Shown here: positions 26,826 through 35,543 of the stretch, one piece after another
Layout: every line of letters starts with the position of its first letter
How positions within the stretch are numbered: the stretch's first letter is position 1
NCBI GenBank assembly: GCA_913062625.1
Contig: CAJXWP010000001.1
Coordinates: 1-64,000 of the forward strand
DNA: 64,000 nucleotides
Reading direction: 5' to 3'
Source: an uncultured Haliea sp.
GTDB taxonomy: Bacteria > Pseudomonadota > Gammaproteobacteria > Pseudomonadales > Halieaceae
The notes under the pieces: model-generated
What the model saw: only the letters and a program-made list of their open reading frames with translations
What the model was told of the DNA's origin: nothing
The model's database searches: none
Position numbers and translations under genes: made by a program

Positions 26826-27080
26826 TCAGCCACCTGTAACGGGAGGAAAGAACGCAATTTCATCACCGTCATTCAGTTCACAATTATCAGTGATAACCTT
26901 CTGATTAACGGCGCGAATGATGTTGTCCTGCGTCAGAATGTCACGCCACGGCTCACCATGCTCAACACACAGCTGCTCCTGCAATGCAGACACATCTAAC
27001 CCTGTAGCTGGCCACTGCAATTCCAAAACAGAACACGCTAGTTCCTCTCTTATACGGGCAAAGAACAACACTTTTAGCAT
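26826..27080 (-). CDS. moaD: Molybdopterin synthase sulfur carrier subunit
   Basis: This is the 84-aa ubiquitin-like small subunit of molybdopterin synthase. It ends with the required double glycine (FFPPVTGG), which is adenylated and thiocarboxylated by MoeB. It begins LKVLFFARIREELACSVLEL. The ATG overlaps the moaC stop by one base, giving coupled translation. Order is moaC-moaD-moaE. Confidence 0.95.
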   Translation of the reverse strand: MLKVLFFARIREELACSVLELQWPATGLDVSALQEQLCVEHGEPWRDILTQDNIIRAVNQKVITDNCELNDGDEIAFFPPVTGG

Positions 27081-27571
27081 CAGCGTGAGCCCTCAATTTC
27101 TCGCCGCCAAATCCCTGAGTCACCACCCTCCTTTCTCATAAGGGTAATGCCATGAATTTCCATGCCTCGATCCACCGCTTTGCACATGTCATAAATCGTG
27201 AGCGCGGCTATCGAGGCGGCTGTCAATGCTTCCATCTCTACTCCCGTTTTTCCTGACACCTTGCAGCAGGCCTCGATATTCACCTGATTCAACTGGGGCT
27301 CCAGTTCAAAGCTCACTTCTATCGACGTCAACATAAGCGGGTGGCACAGGGGAATAAGCTCGGCACACTTTTTTGCGGCCTGAATGCCTGCAATGCGAGC
27401 GACGGCCAAAACATCACCTTTCTTGTGCGCGCCCTGCTCCAAAAGGGCAAACGTTTGCGGCTGCATCGAGACCGCGGCGGCAGCGACAGCAACCCGTTCG
27501 GTAATGGCCTTACCTCCAACATCTACCATATGGGCAGTGCCTTGATCATCGAGATGGGTGAGTTGACTCAT
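27080..27571 (-). CDS. moaC: Cyclic pyranopterin monophosphate synthase
   Basis: This is the second enzyme of molybdenum cofactor synthesis, 163 aa. It shows [80 protein letters not shown] and the final [11 protein letters not shown]. All are conserved MoaC segments. It is the first gene of moaCDE and divergent from the LLM gene, so a promoter should lie in 27572-27733. MoaA is not in the window. Confidence 0.96.
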   Translation of the reverse strand: MSQLTHLDDQGTAHMVDVGGKAITERVAVAAAAVSMQPQTFALLEQGAHKKGDVLAVARIAGIQAAKKCAELIPLCHPLMLTSIEVSFELEPQLNQVNIEACCKVSGKTGVEMEALTAASIAALTIYDMCKAVDRGMEIHGITLMRKEGGDSGIWRREIEGSR

Positions 27572-27733
27572 TAATTAATCCGCTGGCAAGTTTTTAGTGA
27601 TCCACAGAGTTTATCCAATGCCGCCTCTGATTGAAAATATAATTGATCAGTGAAGTCACAGAAATTGGCCTCACAGCACTACCTGTTGGGGGACCGATGG
27701 CGTAAAGTGACCGTCCACAAAAGGAGTCTTACT

Positions 27734-28750
27734 ATGGCAACACTTTCTCTCGGCCTGCAACTGGGCTATTGGGGCGCACTGGCGCCAGGAAATGCTCACG
27801 TTGAACTCGCGCAAGAGGCCGAGCGTTTGGGCTTTGATTCCGTGTGGACCGCAGAATCATGGGGCAGTGATTGCTTTACACCCCTGGCATGGATAGGTGC
27901 TCACACAAAAACGATTCGCTTAGGTACCTCGGTCGCCCAGTTGTCGGCGCGCACTCCGGCGGCCTGCGCGATGGCGACGCTGTCAATAGATCATCTGTCC
28001 GGCGGACGCATGACACTTGGGCTGGGTGTCTCAGGCCCGCAGGTGGTAGAGGGCTGGTACGGACAACCGTACAGCAAGCCCGTGACTCGCACGCGAGAAT
28101 ATGTAGACATCATCCGCAAGGTGCTGGCTCGTGAAGGCCCCGTTACCAATGACGGCGAGTTCTATCCACTGCCCTATAACGGACCCGGCGCATGGGGCAT
28201 GGGCAAGCCACTCAAATCAATTACGCATCCGTTACGAGCAAACGTCCCGATCTTTATTGGCGCAGAGGGGCCTAAAAATGTGACACAAACAGCCGAGATT
28301 GCCGATGGCTGGCTGCCCCTTTATTACTCACCCTACCGACAAGAGGTTTATGCAGATCAGCTAATCGCGGCCAAGCCTGGCTTTGAGATCGCCCCCACTG
28401 TATTGGTCAATGTTAATGATGACATGGAGCAAGCGCTTTATCCCGTCAAGGCCATGCTGGGCTTCTATATTGGCGGCATGGGATCAGCTAAACGTAACTT
28501 TCATAAGGAGTTGATGGCACGCATGGGCTACCCTGAGGAAGCGGAAGCCATTCAGAAACTGTTTGTTGAGGGCAAGCGGGACGAGGCGATTGCTGCCGTG
28601 CCAGATGAATTTGCCGATGAAATTTCTCTGTCGGGCCCCAAGGATCGCATCAAGGAAAAACTCAAGGACTGGGAAAACTCGCCGGTCACCTCACTGTTGA
28701 TTCACGGTGACATCAATCTGCTTAGGACGATGGCAGAGCTTACAATCTAG
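27734..28750 (+). CDS. LLM-class (F420-type) oxidoreductase
   Basis: This is a 338-aa luciferase-like TIM-barrel protein. The closest match from memory is the actinobacterial F420-dependent Rv3520c-type group: SLGLQLGYWGALAPGNAHVELAQEAERLGFDSVWTAE, then IRLGTSVAQLSARTPAACAMATLSIDHLSGGRMTLGLGVSGPQVVEGWYG and AEIADGWLP. The upstream in-frame ATG at 27650 would add 28 non-conserved residues. ATG 27734 has AGGAG 7 nt upstream and is preferred. Cofactor F420 rather than FMN is inferred from family resemblance. Confidence 0.83.
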   Translation: MATLSLGLQLGYWGALAPGNAHVELAQEAERLGFDSVWTAESWGSDCFTPLAWIGAHTKTIRLGTSVAQLSARTPAACAMATLSIDHLSGGRMTLGLGVSGPQVVEGWYGQPYSKPVTRTREYVDIIRKVLAREGPVTNDGEFYPLPYNGPGAWGMGKPLKSITHPLRANVPIFIGAEGPKNVTQTAEIADGWLPLYYSPYRQEVYADQLIAAKPGFEIAPTVLVNVNDDMEQALYPVKAMLGFYIGGMGSAKRNFHKELMARMGYPEEAEAIQKLFVEGKRDEAIAAVPDEFADEISLSGPKDRIKEKLKDWENSPVTSLLIHGDINLLRTMAELTI

Positions 28751-29084
28751 CCTCAACCTCTCACACCCGGTCTGTCATATTTTGCCAGATCGGCAACACA
28801 ACACCTCCCGAAATAGCCAGCGCTATGACGCATCAAGACCCTGCCTCGAACGCACTATCAGAGCACCCGATGCCCCACTGAACAGTGAGATCCTTCTGCA
28901 TGCTCGACAAACATTAAATCGACGAAAGCCTAGTGAAGATATTAATTCCGGCTAATGTATGGCACAGTCAAATCGTGAAACCCTGCGTTATAGAAATTTG
29001 AGTGCAATCAACTCATAATAAACACAACAGCTCGGGTCCGGCTCTATAGATGCCCTTATAGCTCTCCTTAATAAGGATATAGAC
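28751..29084 (+). other. Non-coding stretch before the GPH-type transporter gene
   Basis: No convincing gene is seen. The open frame at 28707-28955 has no family features and starts inside the LLM gene. The last 15 bases contain AAGGATATAGAC, a Shine-Dalgarno-bearing leader also found before the fasciclin gene at 38777. The promoter of the transporter gene should be here, but I could not identify it. Confidence 0.4.
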
Positions 29085-29093
29085 ATTTCAACG

Positions 29094-30500
29094 GTGACCC
29101 TTTCCAACCGGCTCCTCTATAGCTCAGGCGCCATCACATATGCCTTGAAAGATGCCGCATTCGCGGCTTTTGTACTCTTTTATTACAAGCAGGTATTGGG
29201 ACTTAGCGGAACACTCACCGGACTCGCCATTGCACTGTCCGTCGTGTGGGACGCCATTTCAGATCCGATGGTGGGCGCCTGGTCCGATAATTTGCGCACT
29301 CGCTGGGGTCGTCGTCATCCCCTTATGGTGGCGTCTGTATTGCCTATCGCACTCGGCTTTATTGCATTATTCGAGCCGCCAGAAGCCGTTCTAACGAGCC
29401 AGCGTAGTTTATTCCTGTGGTTATTGGGCAGCGTTATTGTGTTGCGTACCGCCCTCACGTTTTTCATGATCCCCTATCTGGCCCTTGGCGCGGAAATGAC
29501 CACCGATTATTATGAGCGCACCCGTATCGCCAGTGCTCGAACCAATCTGGGCTGGTTTATGGGCGTTGTTGCAGCCGCCGCGGCGATGTTTTTCATTTTC
29601 AATGATAGCGAAGGTATCGACGGTCGCTTCATCGCCGATAATTATCACCTTTATGGCTGGCTCAGTGGACTTGGCGCGATTATTTTTAGCACTATTTGCA
29701 TCCAAAGCACCTGGCACTATATTCCGGCGCTAATCGAACGTACTTCAGCCAAGAATGACAATCTTCTGCGCAATATCTTTGCCACTTTTAATAACAAGAA
29801 CTTTCGCTATCTCGTCTTTCTCGAAACAGCAGTCGGCGGGCTGGGAGGTGTTCTCAGTGCCCTGCTCATGGTCAGCTTCACCTATTTCTGGGAACTCGAT
29901 ACGCTGCAAATATCAATCCTGTTTGCAGGGCCGCCCATATTAGCAGTCATTATCGTCACCGGTAGTTCGCACTACGTGAACAAGCGGCTAGAAAAACAGC
30001 AGCTGTTGCAATTTAGCTGCATAATAGGCGCACTAAATCTGGCATGGCTAACACCTCTAAAATTATTGGGCTGGCTGCCACAGGAAGCGGGCATTGTGTT
30101 CGGACTGGTGTTTGTCAACTACGCCATATTCGTCACTATGAGTATTATGCGAACGGTCGCCAATCAGGCCTTGCTCGCAGATATTGCCGATGAACATGAA
30201 CTGGCGACGGGCCAGCGACAGGAAGGCGTCATGTTTGCAGCGGCATTTTTTGCGGCGAAATTTTGTGCCGGTTTCGGCTATTTAGTAGCGGGCCCTTTTC
30301 TGGATATGATAGGACTTGCGGCTGGCGCAGTGCCTGGCGACACGCCCGAAAGCGTTGCACTAGGACTGGGTATTGTCATGGGACCGGGGCTGGCACTACT
30401 GATGATCATCCCAATTTGGATGTCGCTGAAGCTTGATGCTACTATGGCAGGGCAGTTAGCGGTACAGAAAGCATTGAACCTGCGCGCAAAGAAAACATAA
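29094..30500 (+). CDS. GPH-family (sugar/cation symporter-type) MFS transporter
   Basis: This is a 12-helix inner-membrane permease of 468 aa of the glycoside-pentoside-hexuronide:cation symporter group. It has YSSGAITYALKDAAFAAFVLFYYKQVLGLSGTLTGLAIALSVVWDAISDPMVGAWSDN, then RWGRRHPLM. GTG 29094 is the first conventional start, but the Shine-Dalgarno AAGGA (29073-29077) is too far away. It is correctly spaced (7 nt) from ATT 29085, which would add Met-Ser-Thr. The substrate is unknown. Related proteins in marine gammaproteobacteria sit in catabolic loci. Confidence 0.85.
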   Translation: MTLSNRLLYSSGAITYALKDAAFAAFVLFYYKQVLGLSGTLTGLAIALSVVWDAISDPMVGAWSDNLRTRWGRRHPLMVASVLPIALGFIALFEPPEAVLTSQRSLFLWLLGSVIVLRTALTFFMIPYLALGAEMTTDYYERTRIASARTNLGWFMGVVAAAAAMFFIFNDSEGIDGRFIADNYHLYGWLSGLGAIIFSTICIQSTWHYIPALIERTSAKNDNLLRNIFATFNNKNFRYLVFLETAVGGLGGVLSALLMVSFTYFWELDTLQISILFAGPPILAVIIVTGSSHYVNKRLEKQQLLQFSCIIGALNLAWLTPLKLLGWLPQEAGIVFGLVFVNYAIFVTMSIMRTVANQALLADIADEHELATGQRQEGVMFAAAFFAAKFCAGFGYLVAGPFLDMIGLAAGAVPGDTPESVALGLGIVMGPGLALLMIIPIWMSLKLDATMAGQLAVQKALNLRAKKT

Positions 30501-30619
30501 ATAGAGGCGCTCTGCTCAATGTTGAAATCTTCATTTCCCTGCTGCTTCAAAAAATATAAGATGTTTTTACATAGTTTGTTCGCTGTCCAAGGCCCGCCAT
30601 TTCAGAGTATCGCATCGTT

Positions 30620-32824
30620 ATGATAAGAATTCTTTCCCTCGTTACTGTATCCGCCGTGTTGATGATCACGCTGACAGCGTGTACCCCACAGAGGCAGATC
30701 GACTCATCTAAATCTACTGACATGAAGGCGTCTACCGCTGCAGCAGTGGACGCCAAGCGCCTTTTACAGGCTGACAGCGAGCCCGGCGAATGGATGACTC
30801 ACGGGCGCACCTACAGCGAACAACGCTATAGCCCGTTGCCGCAAATTAACGTCGATAACGTTGCACAGCTCGGCCTGGCCTGGTCCTATGACCTCAAAAC
30901 CGAACGGGGCATCGAGGCAACCTCTCTGATGGTGGATGGGGTCGTGTATGCGACGTCCGCCTGGAGCATCGTGCATGCCATCGATGCCCGCAATGGCAAA
31001 AAACTGTGGACGTTCGACCCGAAGGTCGCCAAGGAAAAATCCAAACATACCTGCTGTGATGTGGTGAATCGAGGCGTTGCAGTCTGGCAGGGGCAGGTTT
31101 TTTTGGGTGCGCTGGACGGGCGTCTATTCGCACTCGATGCTGCGACCGGAGCCGTCAACTGGGAAGTGCCCACTTTTGACCCCGCCTTGCCTTACACCAT
31201 TACCGGCGCGCCGCGCGTCGTCAAGGGTAAGGTCATGATCGGTAACGGCGGCGCTGAATTTGGTGTGCGCGGTTACATCAGCGCCTACAACGTCGCGGAT
31301 GGCGCTATGGCATGGCGCTTCTACACTGTGCCCGGGAACCCTGCACTCGGATTTGAAAACGACGCGATGGCCCTCGCCGCCCCAACATGGAATGGCGAGT
31401 GGTGGAAACTTGGAGGCGGCGGCGGCACCGTCTGGGACTCAATGGCTTATGATCCTGAGCTGGACCTGCTGTATTTCGGCGTCGGCAATGGCACACCCTG
31501 GAATCAGGAAATCCGCTCTCCGGGCGGCGGCGACAATCTGTTCCTATCATCTATCGTCGCCGTTCGCCCAGACACAGGTAAATACGTGTGGCACTACCAG
31601 ACCACACCGGGCGAGACCTGGGACTACACCGCGACACAGCACATTATTTTAGCCGACATTAGTCTGCAGGGCACGGTGAGAAAGGTACTGATGCAGGCAC
31701 CTAAAAATGGTTTCTTTTATGTACTGGATCGTGAGACGGGCGAACTATTATCGGCCGAGAACTACATTAATATCACGTGGGCAACCCACGTCGACATGGC
31801 AACAGGTCGACCCGTGGAAATTCCAGAAGCGCGCTATACCGATGTTCCGTACATGCTCTATCCGTCTTATCTTGGCGGACACAACTGGCATCCGATGTCC
31901 TACAGCCCGGCGACCGGCTTGGTCTATATTCCCGTACTGGATATCCCCGCAGTCTATGGGCAGCCCGACAATTTTGAATATAACCCTGGCGTTGTCAACA
32001 CAGGGACAAACTCCGTGTTGGCCGGCCTACCCGATGATCAGGCCGAACGGGATGCCATTGGCGCATTGGTGCAAGGCCGCCTACTGGCTTGGGACCCAGC
32101 GCAACAAAAGGAAGTATGGCGTGTTGAGCACAAGGGGTCATGGAATGGCGGCGTATTGTCTACGGCTAGCAACCTTGTCTTCCAAGGCACGGCTGACGGC
32201 AACCTAGTCGCCTATCGCGCTGATACAGGTGAACAACTATGGGATTATTCAACCCAAACCGGAGTGGTGGCACCCCCTATCGCCTATGAGATAGATGGAG
32301 AGCAATACATATCAATCAATGTGGGTTGGGGCGGCGCCTTCGCTCTCGTATTTGGCGAATACGTGCAGTCAGAAAGCTTACCCAATGTTAGTCGCGTACT
32401 GACGTTCAAGCTGGGAGGCAAAGCCATCCTCCCCGCTGTCCCCTGGACGGCGACGGTGGTGTTTAATCCGCCAGAATTGACGGCCAGTGATGCGACGCTG
32501 CAGCTGGGGCATCAGACTTATCAGGATGTATGCATGGGTTGTCATGGACTCAATGCCGTGTCAGGCCTATTGATTCCTGACCTAAGAGGGTCTGCTTATC
32601 TTTGGGATGAAACAGGCTGGGAGGACATTGTGCGAGGTGGGAAACTAAAAGACCTGGGCATGGCGTCCTTTGCCGATAACATCAGCGCGAAACAAAGCGA
32701 GGCTGTGCGGGCCTATGTGATTCAGCAGGCTCAACGAGCACGGGCGCTGCAAAAAGCCGCCTCTAACATGGCTGTGACGCAACCTGTGGCGGTGAATGTA
32801 ACTCCGCAGGCCAGCAGCCAGTGA
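30620..32824 (+). CDS. PQQ-dependent dehydrogenase lipoprotein with C-terminal cytochrome c domain
   Basis: This is a 734-aa quinohemoprotein. The signal peptide ends in LTAC, so Cys21 should be lipid-anchored. An eight-bladed PQQ propeller follows. It contains the vicinal disulfide Cys145-Cys146 (KHTCCDVVN) and the WDYTATQ segment, with Asp335 as likely catalytic base. It also has repeated W-docking blades such as GKKLWTFDPK and GEQLWDYSTQ. A C-terminal heme domain carries CMGCH (Cys638, Cys641, His642). It probably oxidises an alcohol or aldehyde in the periplasm and passes electrons through its own heme c. The next gene starts within its stop codon (GTGA overlap). Confidence 0.92.
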   Translation: MIRILSLVTVSAVLMITLTACTPQRQIDSSKSTDMKASTAAAVDAKRLLQADSEPGEWMTHGRTYSEQRYSPLPQINVDNVAQLGLAWSYDLKTERGIEATSLMVDGVVYATSAWSIVHAIDARNGKKLWTFDPKVAKEKSKHTCCDVVNRGVAVWQGQVFLGALDGRLFALDAATGAVNWEVPTFDPALPYTITGAPRVVKGKVMIGNGGAEFGVRGYISAYNVADGAMAWRFYTVPGNPALGFENDAMALAAPTWNGEWWKLGGGGGTVWDSMAYDPELDLLYFGVGNGTPWNQEIRSPGGGDNLFLSSIVAVRPDTGKYVWHYQTTPGETWDYTATQHIILADISLQGTVRKVLMQAPKNGFFYVLDRETGELLSAENYINITWATHVDMATGRPVEIPEARYTDVPYMLYPSYLGGHNWHPMSYSPATGLVYIPVLDIPAVYGQPDNFEYNPGVVNTGTNSVLAGLPDDQAERDAIGALVQGRLLAWDPAQQKEVWRVEHKGSWNGGVLSTASNLVFQGTADGNLVAYRADTGEQLWDYSTQTGVVAPPIAYEIDGEQYISINVGWGGAFALVFGEYVQSESLPNVSRVLTFKLGGKAILPAVPWTATVVFNPPELTASDATLQLGHQTYQDVCMGCHGLNAVSGLLIPDLRGSAYLWDETGWEDIVRGGKLKDLGMASFADNISAKQSEAVRAYVIQQAQRARALQKAASNMAVTQPVAVNVTPQASSQ

Positions 32825-34044
32825 AAAACAATCAGCCCAGCCCCGCCTATGCGACCATTTCAGGATTTTGTCTATTTGCCATATCAATCTGCCTTGCGCG
32901 TTTTGCCTACGGGCCTCTAGTCCCTTCGTTGATCGATATGCACTGGGTCACCAAGGCTGAGGCTGGATATCTGGGGGCGTTTAATGGTCTTGGCTATATT
33001 GTCGGTTGCGTGGTCGCACTCTGGTTACCTCGTATCACGGGTATCCGGTTGCTGATGCGTACCTCGCTGCTGCTCGCGGTGATTGGCTTAGGCATGTGCT
33101 TTTGGAACTTCGGCTTTATATGGCTAGCTGTGGGACGATCGTTAGCCGGCTTTGCCGCCGCCGCCTTGATGGTTCACACGACAGCGCTAGTGGTGAGAAG
33201 TGTCAGTGCTAAGGCGAAAAGCATGTGTCTCGGGTTTGCCGTTAGCGGGGGTGGAATAGCAATCGTCATTATTAGCTTGGTGTTACCCTTTTTTATCGTC
33301 AAGGGCCCGAGCGGCGGCTGGTTCGTGGAGGCCGCAATTACGTTTTTCATCGCTGCAGTTGCTTGGCGTTTTGTTTCGATGGCTCCTCATGAGCGCGAGC
33401 CTAGCCCGGACTCAATCAAACCGCTTACACCCAGGCGGAGGCGTCTGGTGCTATTGATAACAGCGGCCTATACGTTAATGAGCGTTGCAGTGGTACCGCA
33501 CACGTTATTTTTGGCGGACTACATGCACCGCGATTTAGGACTTAGTGTTGGCGATAGCAGCTCGCTCTTTTCAATCCTCGGCGTGGGATGTGCCGTCGGA
33601 GCAATTTATGTTGGCCCATTAACCCGGTTGGTCAACACCCGCTGGGGCTTGTCGATTAACTATATGATGGCGACGGCTGCCATCGCTATGGTCTTGTTGT
33701 TTGACTCCGTTATCGTTGTCGCTGGCTCGGCATTTTTGATCGGGGTCTCCCTTTTCGGAGTTGTCGCGCTTTCCTCTATCCGCACGCTTGAAATAGTGGG
33801 GCTGTCTCGGCACGCTCACTTTTGGGGTGGTATGGCGCTAGGTTTCGGTGCGGGCATGGCGGGCGGAAGCTATGCAATGTCCGCATTATTGTCGCGTGGA
33901 TTTCATTACATTGATCTGTTTCAGATAGCACAAGTCACTGTGATCTGCGCTCTGGTAATCCTTCTTTTCGCGCGGTGGCGCTACCGCGACCTCGAGAACT
34001 TTACTGGAAAAGACAACGATCAAGCCACCCATTTAACCGTTTAG
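32821..34044 (+). CDS. YbfB/YjiJ-type MFS transporter
   Basis: This is a 407-aa, 12-helix major facilitator. FAISICLARFAYGPLVPSLIDMHWVTKAEAGYLGAFNGLGYIVGC at the start is the pattern of the YbfB/YjiJ family. The GTG start overlaps the dehydrogenase stop by four bases (GTGA), so translation is coupled to the PQQ enzyme. It may import or export that enzyme's substrate or product (inference). Confidence 0.85.
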   Translation: MKNNQPSPAYATISGFCLFAISICLARFAYGPLVPSLIDMHWVTKAEAGYLGAFNGLGYIVGCVVALWLPRITGIRLLMRTSLLLAVIGLGMCFWNFGFIWLAVGRSLAGFAAAALMVHTTALVVRSVSAKAKSMCLGFAVSGGGIAIVIISLVLPFFIVKGPSGGWFVEAAITFFIAAVAWRFVSMAPHEREPSPDSIKPLTPRRRRLVLLITAAYTLMSVAVVPHTLFLADYMHRDLGLSVGDSSSLFSILGVGCAVGAIYVGPLTRLVNTRWGLSINYMMATAAIAMVLLFDSVIVVAGSAFLIGVSLFGVVALSSIRTLEIVGLSRHAHFWGGMALGFGAGMAGGSYAMSALLSRGFHYIDLFQIAQVTVICALVILLFARWRYRDLENFTGKDNDQATHLTV

Positions 34045-34196
34045 TTTGTCTACTCACAGAGTCCGATACTGGACTGCCTGATTGCTTGACTGGACTTTTT
34101 GTCACGTACTCCACTTTCGGCTCTATTATTTGTTAGCTTATTTGAGTCAAATGAATCGGCCATGAATTTACCTGCAGACCTTTAGAGGACTCATCT

Positions 34197-35489
34197 GTGT
34201 TTGAAAGCAATAACCCGATTAGCAGGTTTCTCAAAAGAGCCTCAAAAATCGAAGCTCACGAGGTTAACGCGACCCTCAGCTCCTTTCTTTTTGTGGTTAT
34301 ATTGATGTCGGCGTATTACATCCTGCGTCCCGTGCGGGACGCGATGGCCAGTGACTGGTCTGATGCAGAAGTCAGTTGGTTATGGACGATAAATTTTTTT
34401 ATCAGCACTGCTGTTGTTGCGCTTTATGGTGTTGCCGTATCCCGTTTTCGATTTCAGCTCTTGGTGCCGACGGTGTACGGTTTTTTTGCCCTGACGTTTG
34501 TCGTTTTCTATGTGGCCGTGTCAGGCTCTGTCGATCGGACAGTAATCGATAAATCGTTTTATGTCTGGGTCAGTGTTTTTAGTCTGTTCCATATTTCAGT
34601 ATTCTGGAGTTTTATGTCGGACCTGTTCAACAAAGAACAGGCGGGCAGACTTTTTGGCATCATCGCGGCCGGCGCCAGTGTCGGCGGCCTGATTGGTCCA
34701 GCTATACCTTCATTCTTCTCAGAATCTTTAGGTACGGACAACTTGATGTTGATTGCGAGCAGTATGCTTTTGCTCCCAATTCCTATCATCTTCCATTTAC
34801 AATCGCTGAAGTCTTCAGAGTTACATAATGAGGACTTTATTTCAAAAAATGCACCAGCGAAGATTGGTGGTAACCCGTTTGCAGGTTTTCAATTATTTTT
34901 TTCAAGCCCCTATTTGCTAGCGATCGCTTTATTCATTTTTCTCTATACGGGCATAAGCTCGTTCATCTACTTTGAGCTGAAGAATCTACTGGCCGATTTA
35001 AGCCGTCCAGAGCGAACAGCTGTGTGGGCGCAAATGGACCTAGCGGTCAACACACTGTCCATCGCTACCGGATTATTTGCAACCGGACGTATCATGAGCA
35101 AATTTGGCATGCCAGTGACGATAGCGCTCGTCCCTGTGCTTATTTGTATTGGCTTGATTGTGATAGCGATCTCACCCGTTATGGCGGTGGTTGTCGGCTT
35201 ACAGATATTGCGACGTGCTGGAAACTATGCGGTCACCAGACCCGCTCGTGAAATGCTCTTCACTCGGGTGGACCGTGAAACACGTTTTAAGGCTAAGCCG
35301 GTCATTGACATTGTCGCTTATCGGGGCGGAGACACCGTTATGGCCTGGTTATTTACCGGACTAACACAGGGCCTCGGACTAGGCTTAGCGTCGGTAGCAC
35401 TCGTGGGAGCGGGCATAGCTGCCCTGTGGACGCTAGTGGGGCTATATCTAGGCCGCTGGTTCGAAAGGAGTGAAAAACCCCCAACTTAA
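34197..35489 (+). CDS. TLC/NTT-like (ADP/ATP carrier-like) MFS transporter
   Basis: This is a 430-aa membrane protein with about 11-12 helices. The start GTG at 34197 has AGAGGA 7 nt upstream. The segment YYILRPVRDAMASDW, the later FNKEQAGRLFGIIAAGASVGGLIGP and the end RAGNYAVTRPAREMLFTRV recall bacterial relatives of the nucleotide-exchange (TLC) transporters. Free-living bacteria have such homologues, whose substrates are not known. The assignment to that family is from pattern memory. Confidence 0.7.
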   Translation: MFESNNPISRFLKRASKIEAHEVNATLSSFLFVVILMSAYYILRPVRDAMASDWSDAEVSWLWTINFFISTAVVALYGVAVSRFRFQLLVPTVYGFFALTFVVFYVAVSGSVDRTVIDKSFYVWVSVFSLFHISVFWSFMSDLFNKEQAGRLFGIIAAGASVGGLIGPAIPSFFSESLGTDNLMLIASSMLLLPIPIIFHLQSLKSSELHNEDFISKNAPAKIGGNPFAGFQLFFSSPYLLAIALFIFLYTGISSFIYFELKNLLADLSRPERTAVWAQMDLAVNTLSIATGLFATGRIMSKFGMPVTIALVPVLICIGLIVIAISPVMAVVVGLQILRRAGNYAVTRPAREMLFTRVDRETRFKAKPVIDIVAYRGGDTVMAWLFTGLTQGLGLGLASVALVGAGIAALWTLVGLYLGRWFERSEKPPT

Positions 35490-35543
35490 TCAACATTTCA
35501 AACACGACCCACCATCATGCAAATTTATCTTCGGAGCAGCACT

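Noticed and set aside
28770-28797. Imperfect inverted repeat (CCGGTCTG/CAGATCGG) after the LLM gene as a terminator
   Set aside because: The stem has a wobble pair, an 11-nt loop and no U-rich tail on either strand.
28707-28955. Small plus-strand frame after the LLM gene as a gene
   Set aside because: It begins inside the LLM coding region, has no Shine-Dalgarno and no recognisable protein family.
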